From positions 62,001 to 126,000 of the forward strand of contig NZ_JAPKIB010000010.1 of assembly GCF_036759925.1 (NCBI RefSeq): a stretch of 64,000 bases of DNA, written 5' to 3'. The notes under the pieces were generated by a model. The model searched no databases. It was not told where the DNA came from and saw nothing but the letters and a program-made list of their open reading frames with translations. The DNA is from Kluyvera sp036759925 (GTDB lineage: Bacteria > Pseudomonadota > Gammaproteobacteria > Enterobacterales > Enterobacteriaceae). Made by a program: the position numbers and the translations under genes. This document shows, piece after piece, positions 53,925-61,039 of this stretch. How positions within the stretch are numbered: the stretch's first letter is position 1; the number at the start of each line of letters is the position of its first letter.

Positions 53925-54128
53925 ATGAAAGAAAAAAACAACTTTATACGTCTACCTGAAGTTCTGGAAAGAACAGGATTTTGTAAAGCTTGGATTTATC
54001 GTTTGATTAGTCGTGACGAATTCCCTTCACCTATAAAAATCGGTGATCGTGCAATCGGGTTCGTAGAAAGTGAAATAGATGCGTGGATTGACGAAAAGAT
54101 TTATTTATCAAGAAATAAAGCCGCCTGA
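53925..54128 (+). CDS. AlpA-family excisionase/regulator
   Basis: A 67-residue MerR-like helix-turn-helix protein with the AlpA pattern (FIRLPEVLERTGFCKAWIYRLI, then FPSPIKIGDRAIGFVESEIDAWI). AlpA regulates integrase expression and excision of CP4-57 and relatives. An AGAG ribosome site precedes the ATG. With the ssrA-proximal integrase it supports a CP4-57-like integration module. Confidence 0.92.
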   Translation: MKEKNNFIRLPEVLERTGFCKAWIYRLISRDEFPSPIKIGDRAIGFVESEIDAWIDEKIYLSRNKAA

Positions 54129-54242
54129 ATGTTATTAAATGCTTTTTTGATTTATTCCTGACAGATTCATCATTAAAAGTGAAAACCTCTCAAAATCGCG
54201 TATAGAGCGTTTTAGAGCTACATATGAAAAATATCTTTTATT

Positions 54243-54285
54243 TAAAATAAAAGACTGGGTTTTGAACTGGTCTTTTTTTATTTTA
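54243..54285 (+). terminator. Terminator downstream of alpA
   Basis: AAAATAAAAGAC pairs with GTCTTTTTTTATTTT around a 14-base loop; a T run is built into the 3' arm. Confidence 0.75.
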
Positions 54286-54286
54286 T

Positions 54287-55038
54287 CATCTAATCATTTT
54301 ATTAAATATTTTTGATTTTATCTATTGACTGATGTTATAAATGGATTTATATAATATAAAGATACGAAAAATTAAAAACTCTTCGCCGACTTTTAACTTA
54401 CGTTAAATACCACTTCCAGAAGATTTTAATCTTTAATAAAGCAATAACGCTAATCCTGTGTATCGGGTATAAGAATGAAGGTTCCTCAAGTGTTTGGCAA
54501 TTCTTATGTTATTGTGGCAGTGCCGGATGACGCGTAGCTGCCAACCTGAATCGCATAATCTAAAAAATTTACAAACTGTAGTATAGACTCTTTAGTAAAA
54601 CGAGAGTCATTTGAAAGTTTCATGATTTGTGTTTGCGCGGGTCGTGGGGGAAGTATCAGGATGGAAACGTTCTGAATATTTTCAAGGCGCAATGAGCATC
54701 TCCTATCTCTCTATTTTAGCCTTTTTGGCGTGGGGGGTAGGGGGGGAATGCTTAAAGAAAAACTATTTCCTCCTTCGGAGGAAAACTACTACGGCTGAAA
54801 GCCGCCCCGCTAAAACACAAACCCCAAAACCTTAAAACCAAAAACTTTTAAATTAATTAATTAGTACTACTAGTACAAAATTTTAATAAAAATAAATATA
54901 AAACCCAAAATATAAAAAGTAAAGTGTTATTTAATGAAGAGCTAATAGAAATATAAGTGAAGTTAGATTATGGATAAAATATAAAAGAAGTCAGATTACG
55001 CCAACTTCTTTTATAGATAAAATGGTATTCGATTTAGA
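54287..55038. other. Long non-coding AT-rich stretch of the element
   Basis: About 750 bases without a convincing gene. It includes G-rich runs (54726-54747), hairpins such as TCCTCCTTCGGAGGA at about 54769-54783, and GGCTGAAAGCC at about 54793-54803. A 39-codon minus-strand frame (MKLSNDSRFTKESILQFVNF, about 54507-54623) is conceivable but unsupported. It could be a decayed gene or an untranslated regulatory RNA region. Confidence 0.5.
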
Positions 55039-55416
55039 TTAATCTAACAAACCGCGAGAAGTTTTACTTGCCGTTTGTCTAAAGGTATAGCGTTCAACAA
55101 CATCACCTTTAAACCAGATCTCAAGATCTTTCATGTGCGCTGTGCTGCTGTTCTTTAATAATGCTAATCCCGGTATGTAATTTGAAATCTGGGATTCACC
55201 GGACATAACGGAATAGCCCCACATTTCTTTACCATCGTTAGTTTCTTTAGTCTGAGGCTCCCCATAAAAACGAAGGATATCTTGTTGAGTAGTTTTCCCC
55301 TTGATAATCTTAGAGGTTATATTCTGCTGTGTTTCGTCTTTAATAGATTTGTTTCCATAAACGGTACAACTCGCTAAAGGAAGAATAATAAATGCTGCCG
55401 TAATCAATCTTTTCAT
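55039..55416 (-). CDS. BamE/SmpA-like small lipoprotein
   Basis: A 125-residue lipoprotein with lipobox LASC (Cys17) and a BamE-type pattern: KIIKGKTTQQDILRFYGEPQ followed by a beta-rich GKEMWGYSVM and EIWFKGDVVERYTF. Proteins of this type on mobile elements are often described only as outer-membrane assembly-like lipoproteins. It is on the minus strand, 36 bases after the membrane-protein gene, and may form an operon with it. Exclusion or envelope alteration is possible; nothing proves it. Confidence 0.75.
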   Translation of the reverse strand: MKRLITAAFIILPLASCTVYGNKSIKDETQQNITSKIIKGKTTQQDILRFYGEPQTKETNDGKEMWGYSVMSGESQISNYIPGLALLKNSSTAHMKDLEIWFKGDVVERYTFRQTASKTSRGLLD

Positions 55417-55452
55417 ATCAACTCCAAATATAAATAATAAAACATAACAAGG

Positions 55453-55947
55453 TTATAAAACGTATTTATTAAAAATGAGAAGCCAGCGATCGCAGATCTC
55501 GTGATTGGTCGATGATGTTTTGTTTTTCATTGGTAGATTGATTTTCCATGAAGGATTTTTTATATCATCTGTCAGTATAAAAATACCGGAACGCTGATTA
55601 GCTAACATTTGTTCATTACTGTTAGCTCCAGCGGACTTTATCATAGAGTTTAGATTATTACCTGTGCTATAAATTTTTCCAGCTTCGGATAGCGTATAAT
55701 TTATTTCCCTGATGTTGTCGTATTTGAAAGTGCTGTCCTTATCTGTATTGAAAATACGTACTGTGTGTTTTTTAGTATCAATGACTACACCGGTGTTTTG
55801 ACATTCATATGAGAGGACATCACCATCTAATACCTCTGTATAAGTATTGAGATATCTTCTTTTTTTAGGGCCAAAGTAAAACAGTTGGCAGAGAATCAGG
55901 ATAAAAATCACTGCCCAAAAAAGAAAAATAATGTATTCGGTTTTCAT
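55453..55947 (-). CDS. Membrane-anchored protein of unknown function (possibly DUF4755)
   Basis: A 164-residue protein with one N-terminal transmembrane segment (YIIFLFWAVIFILILCQLFYF, about 5-25) and a soluble domain with alternating beta strands (NTGVVIDTKKHTVRIFNTD, SGIFILTDD). The layout resembles DUF4755 proteins, though I hold that loosely. It precedes the BamE-like gene on the same strand. Confidence 0.65.
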   Translation of the reverse strand: MKTEYIIFLFWAVIFILILCQLFYFGPKKRRYLNTYTEVLDGDVLSYECQNTGVVIDTKKHTVRIFNTDKDSTFKYDNIREINYTLSEAGKIYSTGNNLNSMIKSAGANSNEQMLANQRSGIFILTDDIKNPSWKINLPMKNKTSSTNHEICDRWLLIFNKYVL

Positions 55948-56109
55948 AAAATTTCATTCCTCATAGAGCGATAGTTTTTAGCTTAATCATGAAGATACCA
56001 AGGTGATTCGCCCGGTCTTCCACGCTCCGAGCATACCATGAGGAGGGCTGCTCTCAAGCAAAATGATCGTTATTACAGATCAATTATTTAATATTGATAG
56101 TTTTTGGCG

Positions 56110-56225
56110 ATTAAAAAGTGCCTATCGATCGGTGTTTTAATTGTTTTAATCGATCGATGATATAAGTATGATAGTTGCAAGCTATCATTATATCGATTTT
56201 GATCGATATAAACGATACGACGGCA
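56110..56225. repeat. Cluster of ATCGAT-containing repeats
   Basis: The 362-base gap between the relaxase and the membrane protein gene holds repeated CGATCG and ATCGAT units: CTATCGATCGG, AATCGATCGATGATA, ATATCGATTTTGATCGATAT. It also holds the inverted pair TGATAG/CTATCA at about 56170-56188. The arrangement suggests an operator array or replication/partition site for a protein of the element. Confidence 0.5.
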
Positions 56226-56309
56226 GGTAGAAATAAATCAATACTATCAATTGGTTAAAGTTAATATAACTCCAAGTCATTCATTGGGGATGAAAAATGA
56301 GCAAAATAT

Positions 56310-57611
56310 TTAGCGCGTTATTGGTCGGTTTCTTCTGTTCTCATATGCTTCACGTTCTTCATTAAATCTCTGTTCAGTTAATGATATTGATTGTTTTGCT
56401 ATATGAAGCTTATTTTTAAACTCACTTTTTGACTGTGTTTTGTTATCTTGAGAAAATTCAGGAACGACAGCGCCGCCCATCAGATAAGCTTTTTTCTTCG
56501 CTGCTGTTTCTTTATTTTCTAAATCCTCTAACTCTTCTTTTTGTGCTTCTGTTAAGTGTAGATTCTTATCTACTTTCTCATCGGTTAAATTAATATTTGA
56601 TGTTGAACCTATAGCCGCTGCTGAACTGCTTTTACTATTATTTTTAGTGGTGTGAACTTTGATTTCATTATCAGCATTAAGATCTGCTTTATCTTCTTTA
56701 TTGAGTTTAGATTGAAGATATTCGCCAACTTCGCCGAGTCTATTTTGCGGGTTGTTTTCATTGCCTCCCTGTGTAGCATCTTGCAAAGATGCGGCAGGGG
56801 AGGAAGTTGGAGCCAACGGCGAGGGCTTAAGCTGTTTCTGTTCAATGTGGTTAAGTGCTTTTGCCTCTTGTGATACTTTCACTTCTTGGAGCACGTCAAA
56901 GCGTGCTTGTCGCTCTGGATTGCGGCTATGGCCTCTATGGATAGTCGGCGGTCTGTCTAAGCTGATTGCCTGCGCCTCTTGCTCAACCGTTCTGAGAGGG
57001 GGCAGGATAGCGTCAAACTCTGCTTTTTGTTCTTTCAGTGATCTGTGATCGATATGCGCATCGATGCCAGCCTTTTGCATGTGCTCGTTTGCTGCGTCTG
57101 CCCAGCTCTTGCGCCATTCCTCTAACAGTTCTTTATCGTTCCATTTCCTTTCCTTCTGACCGAACCCCGCGCCGTCAGGAGTAAGGAGGCGAGTAGTTAG
57201 CATTACGTGAAAATGCGGGTTGTCGCTATCGAGTTTGTGGAAGGCTATATCAGCAATCATTCCATTTTTTACAAAATTCTCTTGGCAAAAATCTATTGCT
57301 AACGCCTTTTTTTGTTCGTCTGTCATTTCGACAGGAAGCGCAATATTAAACTCGCGTGCTAACTGCGCATCTTTTCTTTTTTCGCTTTTTTCTATCGTGT
57401 TCCATAAATATGCAGGCTTTAAAAAATTACGGTCTGCGCTTTCAGGTATTAATATCACACTGTCTGAAATACCTTTCTTTTTGCTGTAGTCGTGGATCTC
57501 TCCTGTGTGTTCGTCCATTAACTTTTCGCCGTGGCGATAAGCTGCCGCAGCTACGCTACTATGCCCCTTGCTGCGTGTTATTGTTTGAGCGCTCATATGA
57601 AATATTGCCAT
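56310..57611 (-). CDS. MobQ-type relaxase (MobA/MobL family)
   Basis: A 433-residue relaxase. Residues 1-220 hold the nicking domain: catalytic Tyr25 in AAAAYRHGEK and the metal-binding His triad His125, His133 and His135 (DNPHFHVMLT). The remaining 210 residues are charged, low in complexity and partly coiled-coil, unlike a helicase or primase domain. The start at MAIFHMSAQTITRS is the family norm. It would nick oriT at 57785 and lead the strand into a helper's conjugation pore. Confidence 0.92.
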   Translation of the reverse strand: MAIFHMSAQTITRSKGHSSVAAAAYRHGEKLMDEHTGEIHDYSKKKGISDSVILIPESADRNFLKPAYLWNTIEKSEKRKDAQLAREFNIALPVEMTDEQKKALAIDFCQENFVKNGMIADIAFHKLDSDNPHFHVMLTTRLLTPDGAGFGQKERKWNDKELLEEWRKSWADAANEHMQKAGIDAHIDHRSLKEQKAEFDAILPPLRTVEQEAQAISLDRPPTIHRGHSRNPERQARFDVLQEVKVSQEAKALNHIEQKQLKPSPLAPTSSPAASLQDATQGGNENNPQNRLGEVGEYLQSKLNKEDKADLNADNEIKVHTTKNNSKSSSAAAIGSTSNINLTDEKVDKNLHLTEAQKEELEDLENKETAAKKKAYLMGGAVVPEFSQDNKTQSKSEFKNKLHIAKQSISLTEQRFNEEREAYENRRNRPITR

Positions 57612-57654
57612 TGTTTTTATCTCCTGATATTGAAAGCACATACTTTTTAAAACA

Positions 57655-57680
57655 AGCAAAATATATTTGCTTTTTTTAAA
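57655..57680. terminator. Hairpin upstream of the relaxase gene
   Basis: AAGCAAA and TTTGCTT pair around ATATA and are followed by a T run on the plus strand. It could stop transcription coming from the relaxase side or mark an oriT-region structure. Confidence 0.45.
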
Positions 57681-57688
57681 ATCGATTA

Positions 57689-57718
57689 AGTAATATTGAG
57701 CATAAAGCGAATATTACT
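57689..57718. promoter_or_regulatory. Perfect inverted repeat beside oriT
   Basis: AGTAATATT (57689-57697) and AATATTACT (57710-57718) flank 12 bases. The pair sits 40 bases from the nic hairpin, where accessory relaxosome proteins commonly bind. Confidence 0.5.
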
Positions 57719-57757
57719 TTTTATTTTTATGCGTTAGTAAATCCTCATTTATGGGGC

Positions 57758-57790
57758 GCGCACATTCGAAGAATGTATAAGTGCGCTATT
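57758..57790 (+). other. RSF1010-like origin of transfer (oriT)
   Basis: ACATTC-GAA-GAATGT (57762-57776) forms the hairpin, followed by TAAGTGCGC (57778-57786), the same order as the RSF1010/R1162 oriT where nicking occurs in TAAGTGCG/C. The predicted nick is between 57785 and 57786 on the plus strand. It lies 147 bases upstream of the MobQ relaxase gene, as expected. The rest of the 57612-57951 gap is AT-rich with divergent promoters presumed. Confidence 0.85.
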
Positions 57791-57951
57791 GTAGTTTTTA
57801 GTAAAGCTAAAATAGCCGCTATATGTAAACCTTTTATCTATAAAATCGCGCTCTGGAAATGAAAATACATATATCGCGCTTTACTTAAATAAATAAATAT
57901 ATTACTTAAAATATATATAACAGAAAAACATAAAAATAGAAGAGGTGAAAT

Positions 57952-58137
57952 ATGAATGATAATGATAAAAAAATAGAAGTGGCAGCGTCTGAACTTGTTA
58001 GATTGATTATTAGAAAGCTACAAGATGAAAATACGGATGTTATATGTAGAACGAGCTTATTTATAACTTACAATCTTTTTTCTCATGAAAGCGATTTTAC
58101 TGTTGTTTATGACACGTTAGGGGGAGATCTGGAATGA
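57952..58137 (+). CDS. Small acidic protein, first gene of the six-gene island operon
   Basis: A 61-residue soluble protein (MNDNDKKIEVAASELVRLIIR...). It has no transmembrane segment and no family I recognise. A GAGGTG ribosome site precedes it, and its stop overlaps the next start by 4 bases. It is divergent from the relaxase across oriT. Confidence 0.65.
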   Translation: MNDNDKKIEVAASELVRLIIRKLQDENTDVICRTSLFITYNLFSHESDFTVVYDTLGGDLE

Positions 58138-58469
58138 TTGGAAATTATAACAATGATTACGACTATGATGATAATGAGTATTTAAATGATGACACTATAG
58201 AAATCCCTTTGAGCTGTGAAGATGACGAATATAGAGAGGATTATTTAAGAGAACAAGAGCAAGAACAAAAATCTGTTTTACAGAAAATGATTGAGTATAA
58301 AAATGAAAATGCATTTTTTGGTCATTTATACGAAATGTCCGGTGTTTTTGGTTTTACTGTTGTTTTATTGTTAGGGTTTATTTTTACGCTGCCGATTTTG
58401 TTTATAGCTGGATTGATTGCGTTTTTTATTACATTGAAAGAAAAGAGGGGTGCGAAAAATGGCGTTTAA
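58134..58469 (+). CDS. Acidic-headed two-span membrane protein
   Basis: A 111-residue protein with a very acidic N-terminal half (many Asp, Glu and Tyr residues, 1-50) and two closely spaced hydrophobic spans (about 66-105). Its start overlaps the previous stop (ATGA) and its end overlaps the next gene by 11 bases. Its function is unknown; a membrane-linked part of the mobilisation machinery is possible. Confidence 0.65.
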   Translation: MIGNYNNDYDYDDNEYLNDDTIEIPLSCEDDEYREDYLREQEQEQKSVLQKMIEYKNENAFFGHLYEMSGVFGFTVVLLLGFIFTLPILFIAGLIAFFITLKEKRGAKNGV

Positions 58470-58800
58470 TATAGAAAAATATAATAAAGTAAAAAAAGAG
58501 CTTGAGCAAAAAGCAAACTTATTGACTAGAATGGAGCAAGAAATGAAGGCAGAGGAAAGGAAAAAAGAGGCGGCACGTAAAATAAAAATTGGCGCTGAAC
58601 TAATAAGAATAGTTAGAGAAAATAACATCGAGACATTAGATTTTGCTAATGATATTTCTTTGTTAGTAGGATCGTTAACTAATAATCTAATACTGAAAAG
58701 AATACACGATCAGCGTGAGTTCTTAAAAGTTGAAGGCGATAAAAGATTGAATGAATGGAAGCTAAAAAACAACAAGAAAAGGAGTAAAGCAGATGAATAA
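58459..58800 (+). CDS. Basic coiled-coil protein, possible TraD/MobC-like accessory factor
   Basis: A 113-residue, Lys/Glu-rich protein. An N-terminal coiled coil (about 1-40) is followed by AARKIKIGAELIRIV and a short helical segment ending LLVGSLTNNLIL. This faintly recalls conjugal TraD/MobC accessory proteins of MobQ systems, but I cannot confirm it. The start at ATG 58459 has an AGAGGGG ribosome site. It overlaps the genes on both sides. Confidence 0.65.
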   Translation: MAFNIEKYNKVKKELEQKANLLTRMEQEMKAEERKKEAARKIKIGAELIRIVRENNIETLDFANDISLLVGSLTNNLILKRIHDQREFLKVEGDKRLNEWKLKNNKKRSKADE

Positions 58801-59206
58801 CTTAAGACCTAACCCGAACCCTCGAAAAGAGGGAACGGCGGACATGATGAACCGCCTAAATTTCTATGATACGTCTTTCACTTGCTTGCATTTTCTAATG
58901 ATAGATTTCGATAATGACATGCAAGAAATGAAAAGAAAAAAAGATTTTCATCCTTTGATGCTTTTGAATAAACACGATAGAGAGAGCTTAGATTTAGAGA
59001 TACGAAACATTATTAGAATATCACTTGCAAGCAAAATGTTAAATATTAAAAGCGAAAAGTTATTGAGCGCTGATTTATATTTTGAAAAACAAGATGAGTT
59101 AGATATGGGCGAAGATGCGAGAATAGTCAGTTATGTGTTTAGAGACTTTGTAAAACAAAGAATAGAAGCAGCGATTAAAACTATTGAAGAAGAGAGAAGT
59201 ATATGA
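58793..59206 (+). CDS. Soluble protein of unknown function
   Basis: A 137-residue helical protein (TSFTCLHFLMIDFDNDMQEMKRKKDF near the centre of its first half). I see no domain. An AAAAGGAG ribosome site lies inside the preceding gene, and its start overlaps that gene by 8 bases. Its stop overlaps the next start (ATGA). Confidence 0.65.
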   Translation: MNNLRPNPNPRKEGTADMMNRLNFYDTSFTCLHFLMIDFDNDMQEMKRKKDFHPLMLLNKHDRESLDLEIRNIIRISLASKMLNIKSEKLLSADLYFEKQDELDMGEDARIVSYVFRDFVKQRIEAAIKTIEEERSI

Positions 59207-59439
59207 GCATATTATCATTGTTAGCAAAAGCAAAACCAGCAGTAGATGATGGCGGGGCTAGTTTCATGGGTCCGGCGATGGGGTTTTTTGTTGCTGCTTT
59301 TTTAGTTGCTATCATTGCGTCTGTTGTTTCAAGTGCTTTTCGTTCTGCTAAAAACTCAGCAGATGTGAGTATAAGTAATGCAAAAAAATATCACGTAGCA
59401 CTAATAAAAGAGCAATACAGAAAGAAAGGTGGTGGGTAA
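59203..59439 (+). CDS. Small single-span membrane protein
   Basis: A 78-residue protein with one strongly hydrophobic segment (GPAMGFFVAAFLVAIIASVV, about 23-42) and a basic C-terminal tail ending YRKKGGG. No family is recognised. It is coupled to the genes before and after it (ATGA overlap; 1-base gap). Confidence 0.62.
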   Translation: MSILSLLAKAKPAVDDGGASFMGPAMGFFVAAFLVAIIASVVSSAFRSAKNSADVSISNAKKYHVALIKEQYRKKGGG

Positions 59440-59440
59440 T

Positions 59441-59899
59441 ATGTATTATTTAGTATTTGTAGTTTTTATGATTTTATTTATTATTTTTTGTATGCTTTCA
59501 GTTATTTACGCTGCTGAGATCTATCAATGGCAGCATTATAACGGATATAAGTTTAAACGGTGGCTAAAAAGCGGAAGTATAAAAAAAGATGAGAATGAAG
59601 GGAAAATAAAAAGACAAGTGAAGAAAATGACTATAGATTATATATTAAAGCTTCTTAAAAAATACAATATTGATTTTGACGCTAACGAGTTAGCAAAAGC
59701 AAGTTTTAATATTAAGCTAAAGTACTATAAACTTATATTGGCAGAAAAAGAAAGGATAAAAGAAAATAAACTATTAGATGAAGGATTGAAGAAAAAAATA
59801 AAAACTGATACTTTTGACGCTGAAAAGTTTCAAAAAGAAGCTGATGAACGTTATAAGTTATTCATGGAACGCCGCAATCTCTCCAGTAAGACTAAATGA
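59441..59899 (+). CDS. Membrane-anchored basic coiled-coil protein
   Basis: A 152-residue protein with an N-terminal span (YYLVFVVFMILFIIFCMLSV, about 2-22) and a long Lys-rich helical cytoplasmic domain. It is the last gene of the six-gene operon. An AAAGGTGG ribosome site precedes the ATG; GTG codons just upstream are not preferred. Its function is unknown. Confidence 0.65.
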   Translation: MYYLVFVVFMILFIIFCMLSVIYAAEIYQWQHYNGYKFKRWLKSGSIKKDENEGKIKRQVKKMTIDYILKLLKKYNIDFDANELAKASFNIKLKYYKLILAEKERIKENKLLDEGLKKKIKTDTFDAEKFQKEADERYKLFMERRNLSSKTK

Positions 59900-59917
59900 C
59901 AACTCCAATATTTAGGA

Positions 59918-59972
59918 CGTCAAGAAGAATGGCGGGGGTTCCCTTTTGAGGGTTCCGCTATTGTTCTTGACG
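59918..59972. terminator. Large stem-loop after the six-gene operon
   Basis: CGTCAAGAA pairs with TTCTTGACG, and inside it AATGGCGG pairs with CCGCTATT (one G-U). This gives a 17-bp two-part stem around a 19-base loop that can fold further (CCC/GGG). There is no T run, so it may be a structural element rather than a simple terminator. The rest of 59973-60211 is the leader of the next operon. Confidence 0.6.
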
Positions 59973-60211
59973 ACGGTCAGATCACATATCCTTCGCATTG
60001 TGGGATGGTGCACTTGGTGAGCCATCCTGCCTGCGACGCTCGGTTATCTTATTTTTATTGTTATTAATCATTTGGTTGCGTCCTTTTGGAGGCAAGGTAA
60101 GGCTGCGGAAAAATTTTTTGTAATACATATAGGCATGATTGAAATTTTTAGACATAATTAAGATATTTCTGAGTGAAAAGCACTCAACATCAACACATAA
60201 AGAGAACTTCA

Positions 60212-61039
60212 ATGATTAATCTAGATATGGATGTTGTAGTCGGTCATGGGCAAGATGATTTTGAAGAGCTAGAAATGACTTCTGGCATAAAAGTTTTCAG
60301 TGGGGCTTCGGATATAACACAAATTACAGCAAGCACAATATTAGATGATTCGGTTCCTAAAAAATCAACATCTATACATGGGCTTAGGAATATTTTTAAA
60401 CATACTTTCGATGGTTCTTTTGGACAGAAATTTTGTGTCAGGATAGAAGATCCAGAAAAAATAACCAGATTTAACGAAATTGGGAAAACTGTTTTTTTTG
60501 ATGTTATGTCTTATTACATCTCCAAAGGGATGGGAGAGGTTCATAATCTAACTAATCAAGCTTCGATAGATCTTGTAAATGAGCTTGAACCTTTAGAGAG
60601 AACTCTCCTGAATAGGATTCAGGATCCTATTGAAAACATGCATCGCACTGTTGATAAACAAGGGTATAATGTCCTATTAAGAAGGAGAACTCCACAAAGG
60701 AAAATTATCGTAGCTAAAATGGATTCGGCTACTTTATATAATATAAATATTGAACATGAGTCTCCTCAACCAGTACAAGAAAATGTCATAATAACAAGAT
60801 TTAATATGTTAACTGGAACAGGTAGGCTTTTACTTGACAGGCAATCTGATTCTATTGCTTTTAGGCATGCTTTAAATTGGGAGCATGTTCTTCAAAGCCA
60901 AAAAAACAAATTTTCAAGGAATCTTGATGTTAACAACAGGGGCGGTAGAGATGCTTTCATACCAATAACTATCTCTGCTATTGAATTAAGAAATCACATA
61001 GGCGAACTTAAAACTTACATTATACAAGAAGTCCTTTAA
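60212..61039 (+). CDS. Protein of unknown function paired with an AbiC-like gene
   Basis: A 275-residue soluble protein (MINLDMDVVVGHGQDDFEEL...). The middle has IHGLRNIFKHTFDGSFGQKF and a helical EMHNLTN-like region (GEVHNLTNQAS); the C-terminal part is beta-rich. I recognise no domain. The ATG at 60212 is preferred over an upstream GTG because of the AAAGAGA ribosome site. Its stop is directly followed by the ATG of the next gene, so the pair forms one unit, probably a two-component defence cassette. Confidence 0.68.
   Translation: MINLDMDVVVGHGQDDFEELEMTSGIKVFSGASDITQITASTILDDSVPKKSTSIHGLRNIFKHTFDGSFGQKFCVRIEDPEKITRFNEIGKTVFFDVMSYYISKGMGEVHNLTNQASIDLVNELEPLERTLLNRIQDPIENMHRTVDKQGYNVLLRRRTPQRKIIVAKMDSATLYNINIEHESPQPVQENVIITRFNMLTGTGRLLLDRQSDSIAFRHALNWEHVLQSQKNKFSRNLDVNNRGGRDAFIPITISAIELRNHIGELKTYIIQEVL

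Noticed and set aside
54209..54220. GTTTTAGAGCTA, identical to the start of the type II-A (Cas9) CRISPR repeat
   Set aside because: It occurs once, has no spacer-repeat array and no cas genes are nearby. A 12-base chance match in AT-rich DNA is more likely.
54629..54835. A 68-codon plus-strand frame in the non-coding block
   Set aside because: Composition follows G-rich and C-rich tracts, there is no ribosome site and no neighbour coupling.
54129..55038. Retron-like or group II intron interpretation of the structured non-coding block
   Set aside because: No reverse transcriptase gene exists anywhere in the element.
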